Assembly (NCBI GenBank): GCA_016859345.1
Contig: CM029119.1
Location: 10,854,896-10,918,895, forward strand
Length of the DNA: 64,000 bases
Origin: Istiophorus platypterus
Lineage: Eukaryota; Chordata; Actinopteri; Istiophoriformes; Istiophoridae
Direction of reading: 5' to 3'
Shown here: piece by piece, positions 1-12,100 of the stretch
Position numbering within the stretch: position 1 is the first letter of the stretch
How the letters are laid out: each line of letters starts with the position of its first letter
Translations under genes and position numbers: made by a program
The notes under the pieces: model-generated
The model's database searches: none
What the model was told of the DNA's origin: nothing
The model's input: the letters and a program-made list of their open reading frames with translations, nothing else

Positions 1-967
1 GGAATCCCAGCGTGTGGGTGGATTGAATACGGACTTCGGAGTTGTGTGAAACAAATTTTGGTGTGGTGTTGTCATATTTGCAGCTGTTGCTGTGGTGTAA
101 GTTAGGTGCCTGGAGATTATTTCTGAAAAAGAAAATGGAAACGACCTTTCAAATGTTGGCAAAGTGCCTCTGCAGTTTTTTCCTTGTTAAATTGGTGTAA
201 ATACGCAGGTCTCTCAGTTTCTGCACAAGCCTAGCTTCGGAGCTTTAAACTGCTCATGACCTCTTGAGTTCAGGATGGAGAGGAGTTTGGTTGCCCCTCA
301 TACAAACTACTTTTCCTTCACCCTTCCGACATGGATGAATGGACATATAGATCATGGGTGAAGGTCTCAGGGGGCACATTGCTTAAAACCCACAAGGCAA
401 CGCTCTTTGGTTTCCTTCTTCCGGAGGCTCTTAAAGTGCTCTGGCAGCATCCTCCTGCTGACTGCTGGATCGATGAAGCTTTGCTAATGGGTTGACATCT
501 GCTGGTTTGCGTGAGGAGCTTAAAGACTTTCTTTTACATGGCACAAACATGAGGACGGAGTCTGTTTTCTCCAACCTAACTGGATTTCATCCATAATTTA
601 ATTGCTCAAGTTTTTGTGTGTTAGATGATGTCGTTATCTAAGGTGTACACTATTTCTTTTAAATGAATTTACCTAAGTTATGGCTAATAAACAAGGGAAG
701 GTGATGATTTTCATATCACCTTTTTCTAACTAAGTCAAATGTATGATAACTGATTAAGTGAGAGCTAAGTGCTGACTTGAGTGGAGACAGAAATATATAT
801 CTGTTTTCTGACCCTCTTGCCAAAGGAAACCTGAGCTTGAAGTGGGACTGATCTGTGTCCATCTGTATCAGAATTAATGGGATGAGAATAGAAGAATAAA
901 GTTTATGACCACTGATAGATATAAAACAGTCAGTAGCGGCATGTGTGTGTGTGTGTTTCTATCCTAG
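1..967 (+). other. brca1: brca1 intron (partial, left edge of window)
   Basis: No exon could be supported here. A stretch at 331-498 is open (it includes LFGFLLPEALKVLW) but ends in a stop and does not resemble the expected preceding BRCA1 exon. A short (TG)n tract is at 940-957, just before the acceptor of the first exon. Confidence 0.6.
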
Positions 968-1041
968 ATGAAATGGAGTGGATGGTGGAGCTCTGTGGAG
1001 CAGCTGTAGTTAAAGATCCACTTCAGCTCGACAGTAAACTG
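968..1041 (+). CDS. brca1: brca1 coding exon (equivalent to human exon 22)
   Basis: 74 bp between acceptor ctatcctag and donor gtaagag. It starts with the last two bases of a split codon and ends on a full codon. It encodes the WMVELCGA helix region of BRCT2. The previous exon was not found in bases 1-967, so the upstream intron probably reaches beyond the window. Confidence 0.93.
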
Positions 1042-4000
1042 GTAAGAGTGTCAAGCCTCTTCTACTTCAAAAAATAATTTAAAATAAAAGTCACTGTTAT
1101 TGCCTTCATGTTGGTCAGTATCATTTTAAGAATAATGAAATGCATGGATGATTATTTAAAAATCTGATTGTAGTAATTGAGAATTTGCATGTGAGCAGTT
1201 AACAATAAAAACAGCCATTGTCTTGGTCCTCATTCCTTTTTATTATATTTGAATTTTCCCCTCATTGCTGTACTTTATAAACGATGAAAAAATTGACTAA
1301 TGCTGAAAATTCCTTAATCCAATAAGCACCACAGTTAAATCAATGATTCTTAAACCCACAAGTTTCAGACAACATACTTTATGTTGCTAATAAATAATCT
1401 GGCAGGCATGGGTGAAAATATAATTTCCTTTCTGTTTGAGTGGCTGTAGGTATGTATGTTCTACTAACTGCTAATTTTGTAATTCTAAACTATACCTAAT
1501 TTCTGTCATTTTACTACACAGAGGCAACATCAGCTGGTCATTGTACAGCCTGGGTCAGAGACATCGTCATCCACATACAGCAGTGAGTCTTGTCTGAAAA
1601 TGAAATTTCGTTTATACCTACTTCTTTTACTGGTATAGATTTAAGATATCGATTGTATGGATTGAAAAGTATGTTATTTTGTGATGTGGTGATCACAAAA
1701 TAACATACATTCGATCTTGAAACATTCTTGCAATCTTGTAGTCATTCTCACTTCTCATTATATATTTCTCTCTCTCTCGCAGTGTATATATGTGTATGTG
1801 TGACTGTGTGTATATACACACATGTATACTATACGTGTGTCTGTGTGTATACATATATATACACACATACATGTATTTTTGTGTGTATACATATATATAC
1901 ACACATACATGTATTTTTATGTGTAAACACATATATACACACACATGTATATGTATGTGTATATAAGTGTATATGTGTATGTATATGCGTATTTACACGT
2001 ATGTATGTATGTAAATATGTATATGTATATATGTATACATAGAGTTCATAAAGATAGATTTGAGACTGACAGCAGCAGCTGGAGCAGGTTAAGTCTTTCA
2101 TACATGGCTTCACTTGTGGTTTCGAGTCTGGCACAAGCATTAACCTATGGAAAGTCAGGCAGGAAACGTTTGTGAGCGGTTGGCCACGATGTAGATGTCC
2201 TTTTAAGACGAAATGTTTGATTTTTTCAAGCAAGCCCGCTAAATTAGCTATCTTCAATTTGTTCCAGTCCTTTAAAATCTATTTTATTTCCTTCCAATTT
2301 AGCAGTTTTTTTCCCACTTGACACAAGGATTTAGCTAAACATTTGTCATGATATGGGGACAAAGACAGATAGGCTTGGGAAAGAGGCAGTATTTTAACAA
2401 AAGCTAACATATTTCCAGTCATAGCCAGTTAGCCAGTGTTAGCCAGCAAGCATAGCCAGGCTGTCTTCATTAGCATGTATCTGCCAAAGCTTGATGAGCT
2501 CTTCTCCCTTCAAAAAAACCCCAAAAAACCTTGAACATCCATAATTAGTAGTTCGATAAGTGATTGAACTGTGGACCATATTTCTCTTTAGGATGTCCAA
2601 ATCTCTCTGAATACACTGTTGTGAATAGACGGTCCTCACTGACCTAGACATTCTGGCCGCATATCCGTGCACCTGTCGGCCCATTAGGCTGCAAATTTGA
2701 ATGCGTTTGTGCCTGCGCGAGGACCAGTTGGAGAGTGACAGGATGGTGAGACGGCAGTGGGTGCCAGCCAAAATGAGACCGTCTCCCAACAAGAGCGAGG
2801 GGAGTGACTCGCCAGGAAAAGCAAATATTAAGGAAGTTAGGCAGCAGAGAAATGGCCAAAAGAAAATGTCAGATTGGAGCGGAGGGGAAATGTCGAAACA
2901 AGTTGGCCGCGGACGGGAGATGCTGCCATAGCACAAGGACAGCTGATAGTCTGAAACAGAGAGGGAGAAAGTGGCTCTGAGTCCGCCCTCCTCCCTCCTC
3001 CTGGCATCGTAGTTTGCACTGCTGCATATTTAATGCAGCCTTTCCTCTTCCACGTCCTCTGGCGCTCATAGCTCAGGTAATGGAGCAGCCCCTCCACCCT
3101 TCCCTTCCCTACCCCCCTTTATCCTCCTCTTCTACACCATTGATTGAAATCACACACATTTTTCTCCTTTCTCTCAACCTTCCTCCGAGGAGTCCAGGAC
3201 TTGTCAGTTCAAGTTGTTGCCTTAAGGAGCATGCTGCTTATTTGAAATTTGCATGCCTTCAGGTGGCATTTTGATTGGTTGGTCAAGCCAGTATTTCCAC
3301 ATAACCTTTTTTCTGGAACGTTTTGCTCGTCCTGTAATGCCAGTTATCTTTAATTGTTCTTCGTCATTGGTCTTTCATTATCTGCAGTGATAATCATATA
3401 TCCTCCTTATGGATTACAACCATACAAACTTTAGAGAAAAGGTTGCTGATAGCCTAATGTATCTTTGTTTTTGTTTTTTTGGTGTTGTTTTTGGGGGGGG
3501 GGTTTGGTAAATAAATAAATAATAATAAAAAAAAATCCCCAGAAAGTGGCCCTGATTTCTCTTATTCGTATTCCTTTCTCGGGAAAATCTGGGTTGACTG
3601 ACCGAGCTGCTCCCCCACCGTTGTGTGACTGCCTAGCATGATTGCAGTTGCTAGACTTAGTGAAGCATGATCACTATAAGATCTCCAGGGTTGTTGAACT
3701 TCCCTCATAGTGCAGGTCTCTGGTCTTATTAGGACTCAACAGGGAACCAAATGTGTATTAATCCAAAACTGAAAGTAGCCCCAGATATAGTAAATGCGCT
3801 ATAGGTCCTACTTGAGTAAAAGCAAAAGCACTCAGCTTTTTTAGAAAATTCCTTCTTTCTTTCTTTCTTTCTTTTTTTTTTTTAAATTGAAACAAAACCT
3901 TTTTGACCCATTTTTATAGTTATACATCTTCAGTAGTACTGATGGGCTCTGGGCTGAGTGCCAGTGACAGTGTAGGGAAGTCAGAAATAGTATTTGTTGA

Positions 4001-4417
4001 CACTAAGAAATATACAGAGTAACACCAGGCTCATCCTTTGGTTCTGAAAGATGAAGATTGTAAGTGTCAGCACATGAGGAATGCTGACACACTGTCAGTA
4101 CTGTTTAGAACTGCTCTGAATATCGCACGAGGGCTAAAGTATTAAACATACAGGGAGTTAGAAGCTTGAAAATAAGCCCACAAAGTATATGTGTTGCCAG
4201 CCGATGTGCTCCAGCGTTAGACCGACACAAGAGCCACGTCCTTTTAGTTGCTGTTTTTGATCACACTTGTGATTCCTTCATCTTAAGATGTACTTAATAC
4301 TCCACCACTGTCCACCCCTCAGGTCTCTCCAGACAGACCACGGTTGTGACACGCGGTTGGCTCTTGGATACAGTTGCCACCTACACCCTCCAAAACTACA
4401 ACAACTACTCAACGTGA
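968..4417 (+). CDS. brca1: brca1, 3' part: last three coding exons (BRCT2 domain)
   Basis: BRCA1 is the nuclear DNA-damage-response scaffold and, with BARD1, a RING E3 ubiquitin ligase. Its C-terminal tandem BRCT domains bind phospho-Ser-X-X-Phe partners. Only the C-terminal end is present, joined from 968-1041, 1522-1582 and 4323-4417 (230 bp, 76 residues). Seen in sequence: exon A gives EMEWMVELCGAAVVKDPL, matching human LEWMVQLCGASVVKEL; exon B gives QLVIVQPGSE, matching human PIVVVQPDAW; the last exon gives TTVVTRGWLLDTVATY, matching human APVVTREWVLDSVALY. The Trp and second Leu of GWLLD align with human Trp1837 and Leu1839 (known family residues). The first two exon lengths, 74 and 61 bp, equal those of human exons 22 and 23, and codon phases agree. 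The protein stops soon after the domain (ending in NYNNYST), so the tail is shorter than the human one. RING, coiled-coil and BRCT1 exons lie outside the window. Identity is very likely. Confidence 0.93.
1522..1582 (+). CDS. brca1: brca1 coding exon (equivalent to human exon 23)
   Basis: 61 bp between acceptor tactacacag and donor gtgagtc. It begins on a full codon and leaves one base for the next exon. It encodes the central beta strand (LVIVQPGSE) and a Ser/Thr-rich loop of BRCT2. Confidence 0.92.
1669..1708. repeat. perfect 17-bp inverted repeat (hairpin) in brca1 intron
   Basis: Left arm gtatgttattttgtgat (1669-1685) and right arm atcacaaaataacatac (1692-1708) are exact reverse complements around the 6-base loop gtggtg. 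It lies 86 bp after the donor of the 61-bp brca1 exon. Function unknown; it may be a MITE remnant or a replication-generated palindrome. Confidence 0.9.
1783..2040. repeat. TA/TG/CA compound microsatellite
   Basis: Alternating purine-pyrimidine DNA made of tatata, tgtgtg and cacaca blocks. A unit of about 37 bp (gtgtgtatacatatatatac followed by acacatacatgtattttt) occurs twice in tandem near 1844-1918. The unit is itself nearly palindromic. Confidence 0.9.
4323..4417 (+). CDS. brca1: brca1 last coding exon with stop codon
   Basis: 95 bp after the acceptor ccacccctcag. Two bases complete the split Ser codon, then 30 residues and TGA at 4415-4417. It contains VVTRGWLLDTVATY, the conserved last helix of BRCT2. 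The human exon has Glu where this protein has Gly in TR(E/G)W. Confidence 0.93.
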
Positions 4418-4725
4418 GCTGGGGAACCCGTTGTATTATAACTATAGCCACGTGTTGTCTTCTCACAACAACAAACTTCTCAGTTGTTGATTTTTCTTTC
4501 TTTTTTTTTTTTTACTGTACATTACTGTACTTAAAGTTGCATCGGTTTGCTGTGTTTTGTATGTTCAGGACCTAATGTATATAAAGTTTAATCAAGAGAA
4601 GAAGCTTCAATTGAGTTTTTTCTTTTTTCCTTTTTATTTTATAGCACAGCTGTTCGTGCACACACACAAACACACATACACACATCTATCACGGTTACCC
4701 ACAATAAATAGAAAAAGCATAATGT
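4418..4725 (+). other. brca1: probable brca1 3' UTR
   Basis: Sequence after the stop codon is AT-rich with a T-tract at 4498-4514. A canonical AATAAA at 4703-4708 is the best polyadenylation signal. The end of the transcript is inferred, not seen. Confidence 0.5.
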
Positions 4726-5589
4726 GCCTATAAAGGAGCAGATCTTCCAATGACAGTGGAGTCTGACTCTTTATTGACCAATATTCTTAAATAGGTGGGT
4801 TTTTACTTTAAAAATTATCACCCTATACAATCACAGAACGATATAATGTAAGCAGGGAAAAGTAAGAAAAATAGGCTGAAACCTTTTTATCACCAGTTGC
4901 TGATCACTAACACTTCATCTCTACACAACATTCTAAAATCAGGTATTTAAAACCATAATTTTGGGTTAAGTTTATATCTTAGCGGGTGCCTTTACAACCC
5001 AGCTAATTAAATTCTAAACTTAAAGTTCATTAGACCCTGTCATAATGATCAATATCGTCCTTGGGGGTTGCTGAGAGAACCATTTACAGTATTTAGTACC
5101 TGATGTCTCCTGTCACTTCTGATTTATTTTAATAAGCTCTTGTCATCCCTGTTCTCCACTTTTCCCATTGCTTTTCCGAGGTTCTGCAACGGCTGTTTGA
5201 AAAATCCCTCGTGTAATGCCAGCTCCCTGATCATGGCGGAAAGCCTGTAGCTTTCCTGAACATGGCCTGTATGCTGTAACATGTTCTGCACAGAGTTTTC
5301 ATGAATTATTGCACAGCCAGTGTGTGGGAATAAAATGAGAGAGAGGAGATTTATAAGATTGAGCCATTTGAGGGCACGAAAATGGCCCAGTCACCAAAAA
5401 AAAGAGTGTACAAGCTGTAATGTAATATAAAGTTGCATGTCAGATTAGGCCACATTAAAATATTGCTGTAGAAGATCGTGCAGCTGTAGCACTTCATTGT
5501 GTGCAATGGTTTGTACGTAAAAGGTAAAATATGTGGGTCAAACTGATTAAAATCCTTCTCCTTAATTAAAACATAATGATGCTGTAATT

Positions 5590-5879
5590 AGAGCTGAAAA
5601 TAATGATTATTTTCATTATTGATTAATCTGGTGATTATTTTCTTGACTAATCTAGTCAATAAAATGTCAAAACTTGACACATTCTATCTAAAGTTCAACA
5701 GGATTCCTTTTTAATTTGCTTCTTTTGTCCCACAACAGCCTAAAACCCAAAGATCTTAATTTTGCTATGACACGCAATAAATAAAAAAGACTAAAATCCA
5801 TTGATTGATTAATTATCAAAATAGCTGTTCATTTTCTGTTGTTGGCTAGTTAAGTACTTAATAGATTATTCAGGCTCTG
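5590..5879. repeat. degenerate dispersed repeat with agagct/ggctct ends
   Basis: Begins agagctgaaaataatgatta and ends gattattcaggctct, roughly inverted ends, with internal 'ttattgattaatctggtga' and 'attaattatcaaaatagctg'. I recognise this as the very common percomorph repeat of the 'agggctgcaactaacgatta' type. Related copies are at 55570-55785 and 59764-59945. Family name not assigned. Confidence 0.7.
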
Positions 5880-7144
5880 GTTGATATTTTAGGTAGCAAT
5901 CAGCACCAATTATGCAGTCTGATACTTCTATGCTCACAGTGTGTGGATGATGTGTTAACATGTGTAATGCAAGCGGGGAAAAATAAGGAGCCGCTACTTT
6001 GTAGAAACGTACTAGCACTTGACACATCATCCAATCTGCTCCAAAGGCCAGTTGATGTGAAATATAACTTAACAGCATCACTCACAGTATCTCCTTGAAA
6101 TCCACCGTGAGCAAAGAAACCCTCACATTACACTTTGACAATCTTACGTCTTTAGTTTGAACTAAACTATACTTTATGAGACCTGGCTCCTTAAGCTTAT
6201 CAGTATAATGTTTTTGGTGCCCCAAAAGTGCTCAAATGAACAAACTTTAGTTTCCATGCTGCGGCCACATTCTTAACTGGTAATTCGCCCTCCTAGTTCT
6301 CAGTGAGGCATAAAACATTTCCTGACCAGCTGTGGCTACATCAAGATACCGTATGTTTGTTTTCAAATGTTAAAAATAAACGAGAAGTGTGGGAAAGGTA
6401 CTTTTATATAGACTTAATGTTATCTATACTTTCATGCCCATGAAGTGTAAATTCTAGTTTTTGGAAAGGAAAACGAAAAACATTTCAGATTCATTTAACT
6501 TCATTCATTAATACATGCCTGCTCCTGCCTTTTAAAATATTAGTATGAAATCAATGGCTGTCTATTAAGTTTTGAGAGTGTAGCTTCTTACTATCCCATG
6601 CATTTATCTCACTAACAAAAAGACCCATTTCCCTCTAAGAAAATAGTGAATGCAGCAAAGATATAGTTCTGGTGAGACAATCTAGACATCTCTTACCTTT
6701 CTCAAACGCACATAGTGTGAGTTTTACTGCCTTATCCTCATCCAACCCTCTCTGTTTTGTCTCATCAGCTCTGATCCACCTCTATCTTATATATTTTATT
6801 GGGGATTCATTATCTAGGAGCAAAATTCAATATAACTTAAAATGGGGAATTGAAGCTCTTTGATATTTTGTAGTAATGCCAGGAAATTCCAGCCTTATCC
6901 TGTGCAAGTAGAGTTCATTATACATAAAAACTATCTGTATTTAGTGAAAATGAGGTATATTAATGGTCTGTGTATAGCAAAATAGGACTCTATGACTAGG
7001 GGCTCATACCTTAGTTGATTTTGTAAAGGTTAAGTGTTGAGGTACTTATCCCATTGTAATTAAACACCTTGTACAACTGTTTGAGACGGTGTGTCGAAAG
7101 GAAAGTAGTTGAGAGGCATTCTGTTCTTTTTCGAGCTTAAAAGA

Positions 7145-7262
7145 ATCATTCGGCATTTTGGGAAATATATCTACTCGCTTTCTTACAGTGAATTTGATGA
7201 GAAGATCGATAACAATCTCAAGGCTTTATGGTCAGTAGGATGCCACAGCTAGGAAAGGGTTA
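7145..7262 (+). repeat. fragment of dispersed repeat ('gcattttgggaaata' family)
   Basis: Contains gcattttgggaaatatat, actcgctttcttac and gatgagaagatcgata, a familiar fish repeat. A better copy is at 59435-59592 in vat1 intron 5, including its ttagcttagcttagca core. Confidence 0.65.
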
Positions 7263-8720
7263 AGCGGGATCTATCCCACGTCCGAACCGATGGACACCTT
7301 TTCGAACGTCAGATAGGGAGTTTCCGCCTCAACCATTTTCTGTAACTTTCTGAAACCAATGATCCGACATTCACACCCACCTCACACTGATTTGCCATTT
7401 GTGTTGAAGTGAGAAAGGAGCCAGGCCTTGTAACTCTTGTTTTCACTTGTTACACAAATATTTGTGCCACTTTTAATGTGAAAACTGTGAAAACCTCTGG
7501 AAGAGACTGAAAATAAGCATTGTTGTGGCCATTTTAAAATTATATTTCTAATCCAAGTGGATTTTTTTTTCTTGCATTAGGGAAACATACCACCTTAATT
7601 ATGTATGTTTCTACTTATAGCACTAACCCAAGGTCCATCGGGATTTGTTGAATGCATGGTGGTGATTGTAATCCAAGCAATAACCAGAACGAATGTTTTG
7701 GGGAAATCTACAGAAACATCATCCAGTGAAACAACACGGAAATGAGTCCGTAAGTGTTTGAAGGGCAGAGATGCAACAGAAAAACATTCTGCTCCTGCAG
7801 TCACTCTCGACTCTTCAAACAGAATGAGCTTATGCCTCTAGGACCTGAGTCTACATGAAGGACTGAAATCTATTACAATCTTATACAGATGTTGGCTTAG
7901 AAGCCAAAGTGATGATTATAACTTCTAGTGTTTCTTAGTATAGAGTTTTTAGTGCTGAAAGATGGATACATGCATGCTGCTGATGATGGGGTAATCTTAC
8001 ATACAGTAATCTGCTTCCAGGCACATTAACACAGGTTATTTTCAAGACATTCTTTAACTACATAACTTCTTTATATAAACTCATGAACCAAGTTAAAAGA
8101 TAGGATTTCTTTTTTCTTCCAGAAATTAATACCAATGACCTTTCAGCACTTTGTGCCATTGGCATTTGAAGGTAGGATAAATACAAATGCTGGATTCAGC
8201 GTCATTCATTGCTATGACAACAGCAGTTATCAAAAACTAGGTGGCTGGAAATAGAGAAAGAACTCACACAAAACAGGAATGTCAGCACGATTGCAACGAG
8301 GCCTTTTAAATGCCAGGTGTGGGGCCAGACGCCAGAGTGCCAGGACGCTGCTTTCCTCCAGTCAGCTGATTTTTTCAGTGCAGCGCTGCAGCCGCACATG
8401 CATTCAGCTCAGTTAGTCTTTATTGGACATGACAAAGAGTAGAAACTAACAATGCAGCACTGTTTGCTTTCTTTTCCTGTACATTTAACTGAAAGGTTAT
8501 GATGAGTGAAATATGTTTTGGTAGTTTTAAGGGTTTGTTACTCTTGGAAGGTCCAGTCCTGTTCCTAAACTTTTAGCAGCCGCAATATTTATCTGTGTTC
8601 ACCATCTTAGGTTTTATCGTTCGCACTTAACACAAAGTAAAGCTGAGGCTGGTGGGTATATCATTAGTTTTGCAGGTGTTTGGTCATAAACTAAAATAAA
8701 GTACTGGACAAATTAAAATT

Positions 8721-9190
8721 TTGACCTGATGATGGCACTGGGTGAAAATTCTGGTTAAAGCCAATGTTAATAAAATTCATGCTGAGGGGGAAGTAAATGT
8801 ATGTACCAAACTTCAAGACAGGAAATTGACTCAAGACATTGACTTTAAATTGAAGTTTGCACAAGGTGAGAGTTGTTTGGGTTCATCTTCAGGGCACCGT
8901 GAATGTTTCTTCCAAAATTCATAGACATTGAAATCCATTCATCAGTTGCTGAGATTTAAAAAAAAAAAAAATAAGAATGGATAAATAAAAATTTAGCCTT
9001 GATGATGGAGCTAGAGAAAAGTTTAATGTTGGTAAGATTTATCCACTGGGAAAAATGCATGTTTTTGCAAGATTTCATGGCAATGCAGCCAACAGTTGTT
9101 GAGATATTTCAGTCTTGACACAAGTGGTGGACTTATCGATTAACTGACGTCGAGATCCTTAGGGTCATGCCACTAGCTTGGATAAAGATA
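8721..9190 (+). repeat. dispersed repeat, two adjacent degenerate units
   Basis: Unit 1 starts at tgacctgatgatggcactgg and unit 2 at ccttgatgatggagctagag (near 8997). Unit 2 ends with ttgttgagatatttcagtct and aagtggtggac. The same family is seen reversed at 14530-14700, 21436-21780 and 54765-54905. Confidence 0.7.
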
Positions 9191-12100
9191 TAATCTAAAA
9201 CTTTTTAGTGACATTTATGTCAGATGATAAGGTCAGAACCGAAATATCAGAGCTGGGCGAGCCCAAAAGAATGTCGGTATATATAGGGGACAGGGAGTAA
9301 CCAATTTAAATATAATTCAATTTAGCTCTTTGTGTAAATAGTGGGTTGCTTGTTAGATGTATGCAGTTGTTGAGTCTTAATGCCTTAGCACGGACTGGGG
9401 TATCCCATCGTGGAAGATATTTTGTTCATACGTTTCACAGGGGAAATTAGCACAAAACAATCTGCTCGGCCATCTGGTATGTTTCACTGTGCCCGTTTGT
9501 TTGTGAAGCTGCACATCTGTGTGCGTGTATGCAAAGATGTGCAGACAGATTGGCATTTTCTTCAAACACCTGAGGGCAGTCATTTGCCCCCCAGCTAAAT
9601 ACGGCAAAAGCAGAGTTATGTTCCCGTTTCTTACAATGACACTTGAACACGTGTTTTCCTTGGGATGGCTCTGAACCTCCTATAAGAGCTAAAGGAGCAG
9701 TCATCGACTGTGTTATGATGGAAAACTGCAAGAGCAGGGCCGCTGGAAAGACCCAGATGGCATGCTGTCATTTAGCATGGCTGCGGATGCTTTAAGCAAA
9801 GATGCCAACGATTCCTTGGTCCCGGCATCTCAACTGTGAAGATTTGCTGGTTTTCTATATCTTCTGCGGAGGGAAACTTAATATATTTGGGTTTCTGGCT
9901 GTTTTTCAGACAGTCAAGCAAATGAGTAGATAGGTCTGCTTGAGCTTTGGGAGATTTTGATGGGTGTTTTTCACCCATTTTTTTTTTCTCTATTTATTTA
10001 TTTACATATTTAGTTGTTTTTTTTTTTTTTTAGGCTAAAGGACTAATTAAATAGTTGCAGTTGAAGCCCTACATTTCAACTCGGAGTAAATTGTCTTGTT
10101 TGTGATGTTTCAAAAAGCTACAGTTTATTTATACGTTTAAAAAAACAACACAATTTTAGAGCTATTCAACATAAATTTTTTCAGAAGATTGAATCGAGAT
10201 TTTACTGTTGTCTTCAGATGAGCCAATAGACAAAAAATCAACCTCTTACAGAGACTTTGCTGCCAAAGTTAAATAGGCAATGAGCCCTAATAACAACGTT
10301 GTCCCCGCTGTCATGCGTCTGTATTGGCTAATGACTATAATTCAGCTATTTTCAGAAATTTTAGAGTCAAGATGATTGTGTGTACATTACATACACCACG
10401 TCAGCTCTCTGTGGCCAAGCAGCCGTGAATAATGAGTGTACTTGTCCATGATGACCCCGACTGCTCTCACACTTCGCCGCTGCGATCCTTGTTACTTGCT
10501 GGCCTGGAGCCTCCAAGTGTATTTTAACAGTATTTTGATGGCAACCCCTGGCAGTAACCCAAACGCTGTCTACAAGTTTCTCTTCAAAAAAGTTCTTAAA
10601 GCCGGGTCATGAACACTAAACTATTTAGAAACATAACTGCTTGGGTTTCCTTGCATACAAGTCCGTACTGCCTCTAAAACGTCCCTCCCTTTACAAAGGA
10701 CGCTGACTTTACATACTTGGGAAAAAAGAGTTGTTTTTTCTAACAGGCCAGGCCCTCCAGTACGAGCTTTGTTTACTCCTAGTTAAATCTGCAAGAGTTC
10801 CAGCACCTCTTTGATTTTGTGTGTGCGCGTAGCATATGCATGCTTGTATGTACAGATGCTTTGTGTGTATTTGCTGCCTGCATTGTTGCGCAGAGAAAAC
10901 AGAAGGAGAAGCCTCACCCCTCGTGGACACAGGGCACATTTATTTTTAATCTGCTCAATTTTACATACTGTTTAAATGGGTCTTGAATTTTTAATGACTC
11001 GCTCTCTCCCCCTTACACGACAACCATTATCCTGGCATTACTATTGTGTTGCTTGTTTTGGGTTGTAGTTGCTTGTTACCAGCCTTATTTCACTGAATTC
11101 CCTTTCCTTGTGATGTTAAAAGCGTTGATTGGAGTAAAACCGAACCGACAGTAGAGCAATTCCGTCAGCCATCTTCCACCCTCAGAGCATTAGGTTTTAG
11201 TTTTATGGCTACTGACACTGTGCGAGCAGGAAGAGCATTAAAGATGCAGAAGGGTTGAGCCTCGGTGGTCACTGATCAGTGCTACTTTATAGGCAAATTA
11301 AAATGAAAAACAGACCCTCTGCAAAGTGTGTTTGTACCAAAATAATGGTGCATATAATAATAATGCCGTTAAAGCAATACATCTACTGTAGATAGATTCC
11401 TGTCTCGCTCAAAAGCGCATAAATAAACTTCCTTCCTTTGCAGTAAACTCATAATGAATTTTACATGTTACAATTACCATAATTAGATTATAACTTTTCA
11501 CATGACTGTGTATGACTTTTACTTGTGACTGGCTTATCTCATAAGGGATCTATAATGCAGGTCATAGTCTGAACATGAGACCTCAAAATTGATGTTCCTT
11601 CTCTTTAACACATTCACTTCCCAGTGCAGGTAAATGACCTGTGATTAGACTTAGGACTAAGTGCTACTTGTCTAGTCTACTTGGGCGGCTTTGTGTACCA
11701 GCTTAGCCTATGTCCCAAACATGATCAATCGTTTAGGTACACTCAAGGGCCTTCATTTTAAAGATTACTCTTCAAATTTCATGCATGAGTTTACAAAGTT
11801 ACAGGGCATTTGCTGCATTTATACAAACTGTTATGGAAATCTTGAATTAGCCTTGTACATCACCCTGAAATTAAAAAGTTTCTCTACACTCTACTCATCT
11901 GATTTCTCTCGCTCACTCAGCTGCCAGCTTATTAGGTTCTCCTACCTAAAACTAATGCAGCTGAGTAAAACAGTCCTGAAAAACAGCCCTCATGAAAGTT
12001 GTAATGATGAGTGTTTGTTGACACTGAATTAGAGCGTTGTTGATTCAGCCACAATGATTTTGGAGGCTGCAGTTTGTGTTGCTGGTGAACCGCATTACAT

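Larger units (their letters stand above)
1583..4322 (+). other. brca1: last brca1 intron (2.74 kb)
   Basis: Besides the hairpin and microsatellite it holds a coding-like stretch at 2701-2931 with no recognised homology, a G-run and A-rich tract at 3494-3535, and (TTTC)n/T-rich sequence at 3851-3884. No exon is supported between the 61-bp exon and the terminal exon. Confidence 0.7.

Noticed and set aside
331..498. Open stretch with HPPADCWIDEALLMG considered as a brca1 BRCT exon
   Set aside because: It has no splice sites in a matching phase, ends in a stop and does not align with the expected BRCA1 segment; the adjacent real exon starts at 968.
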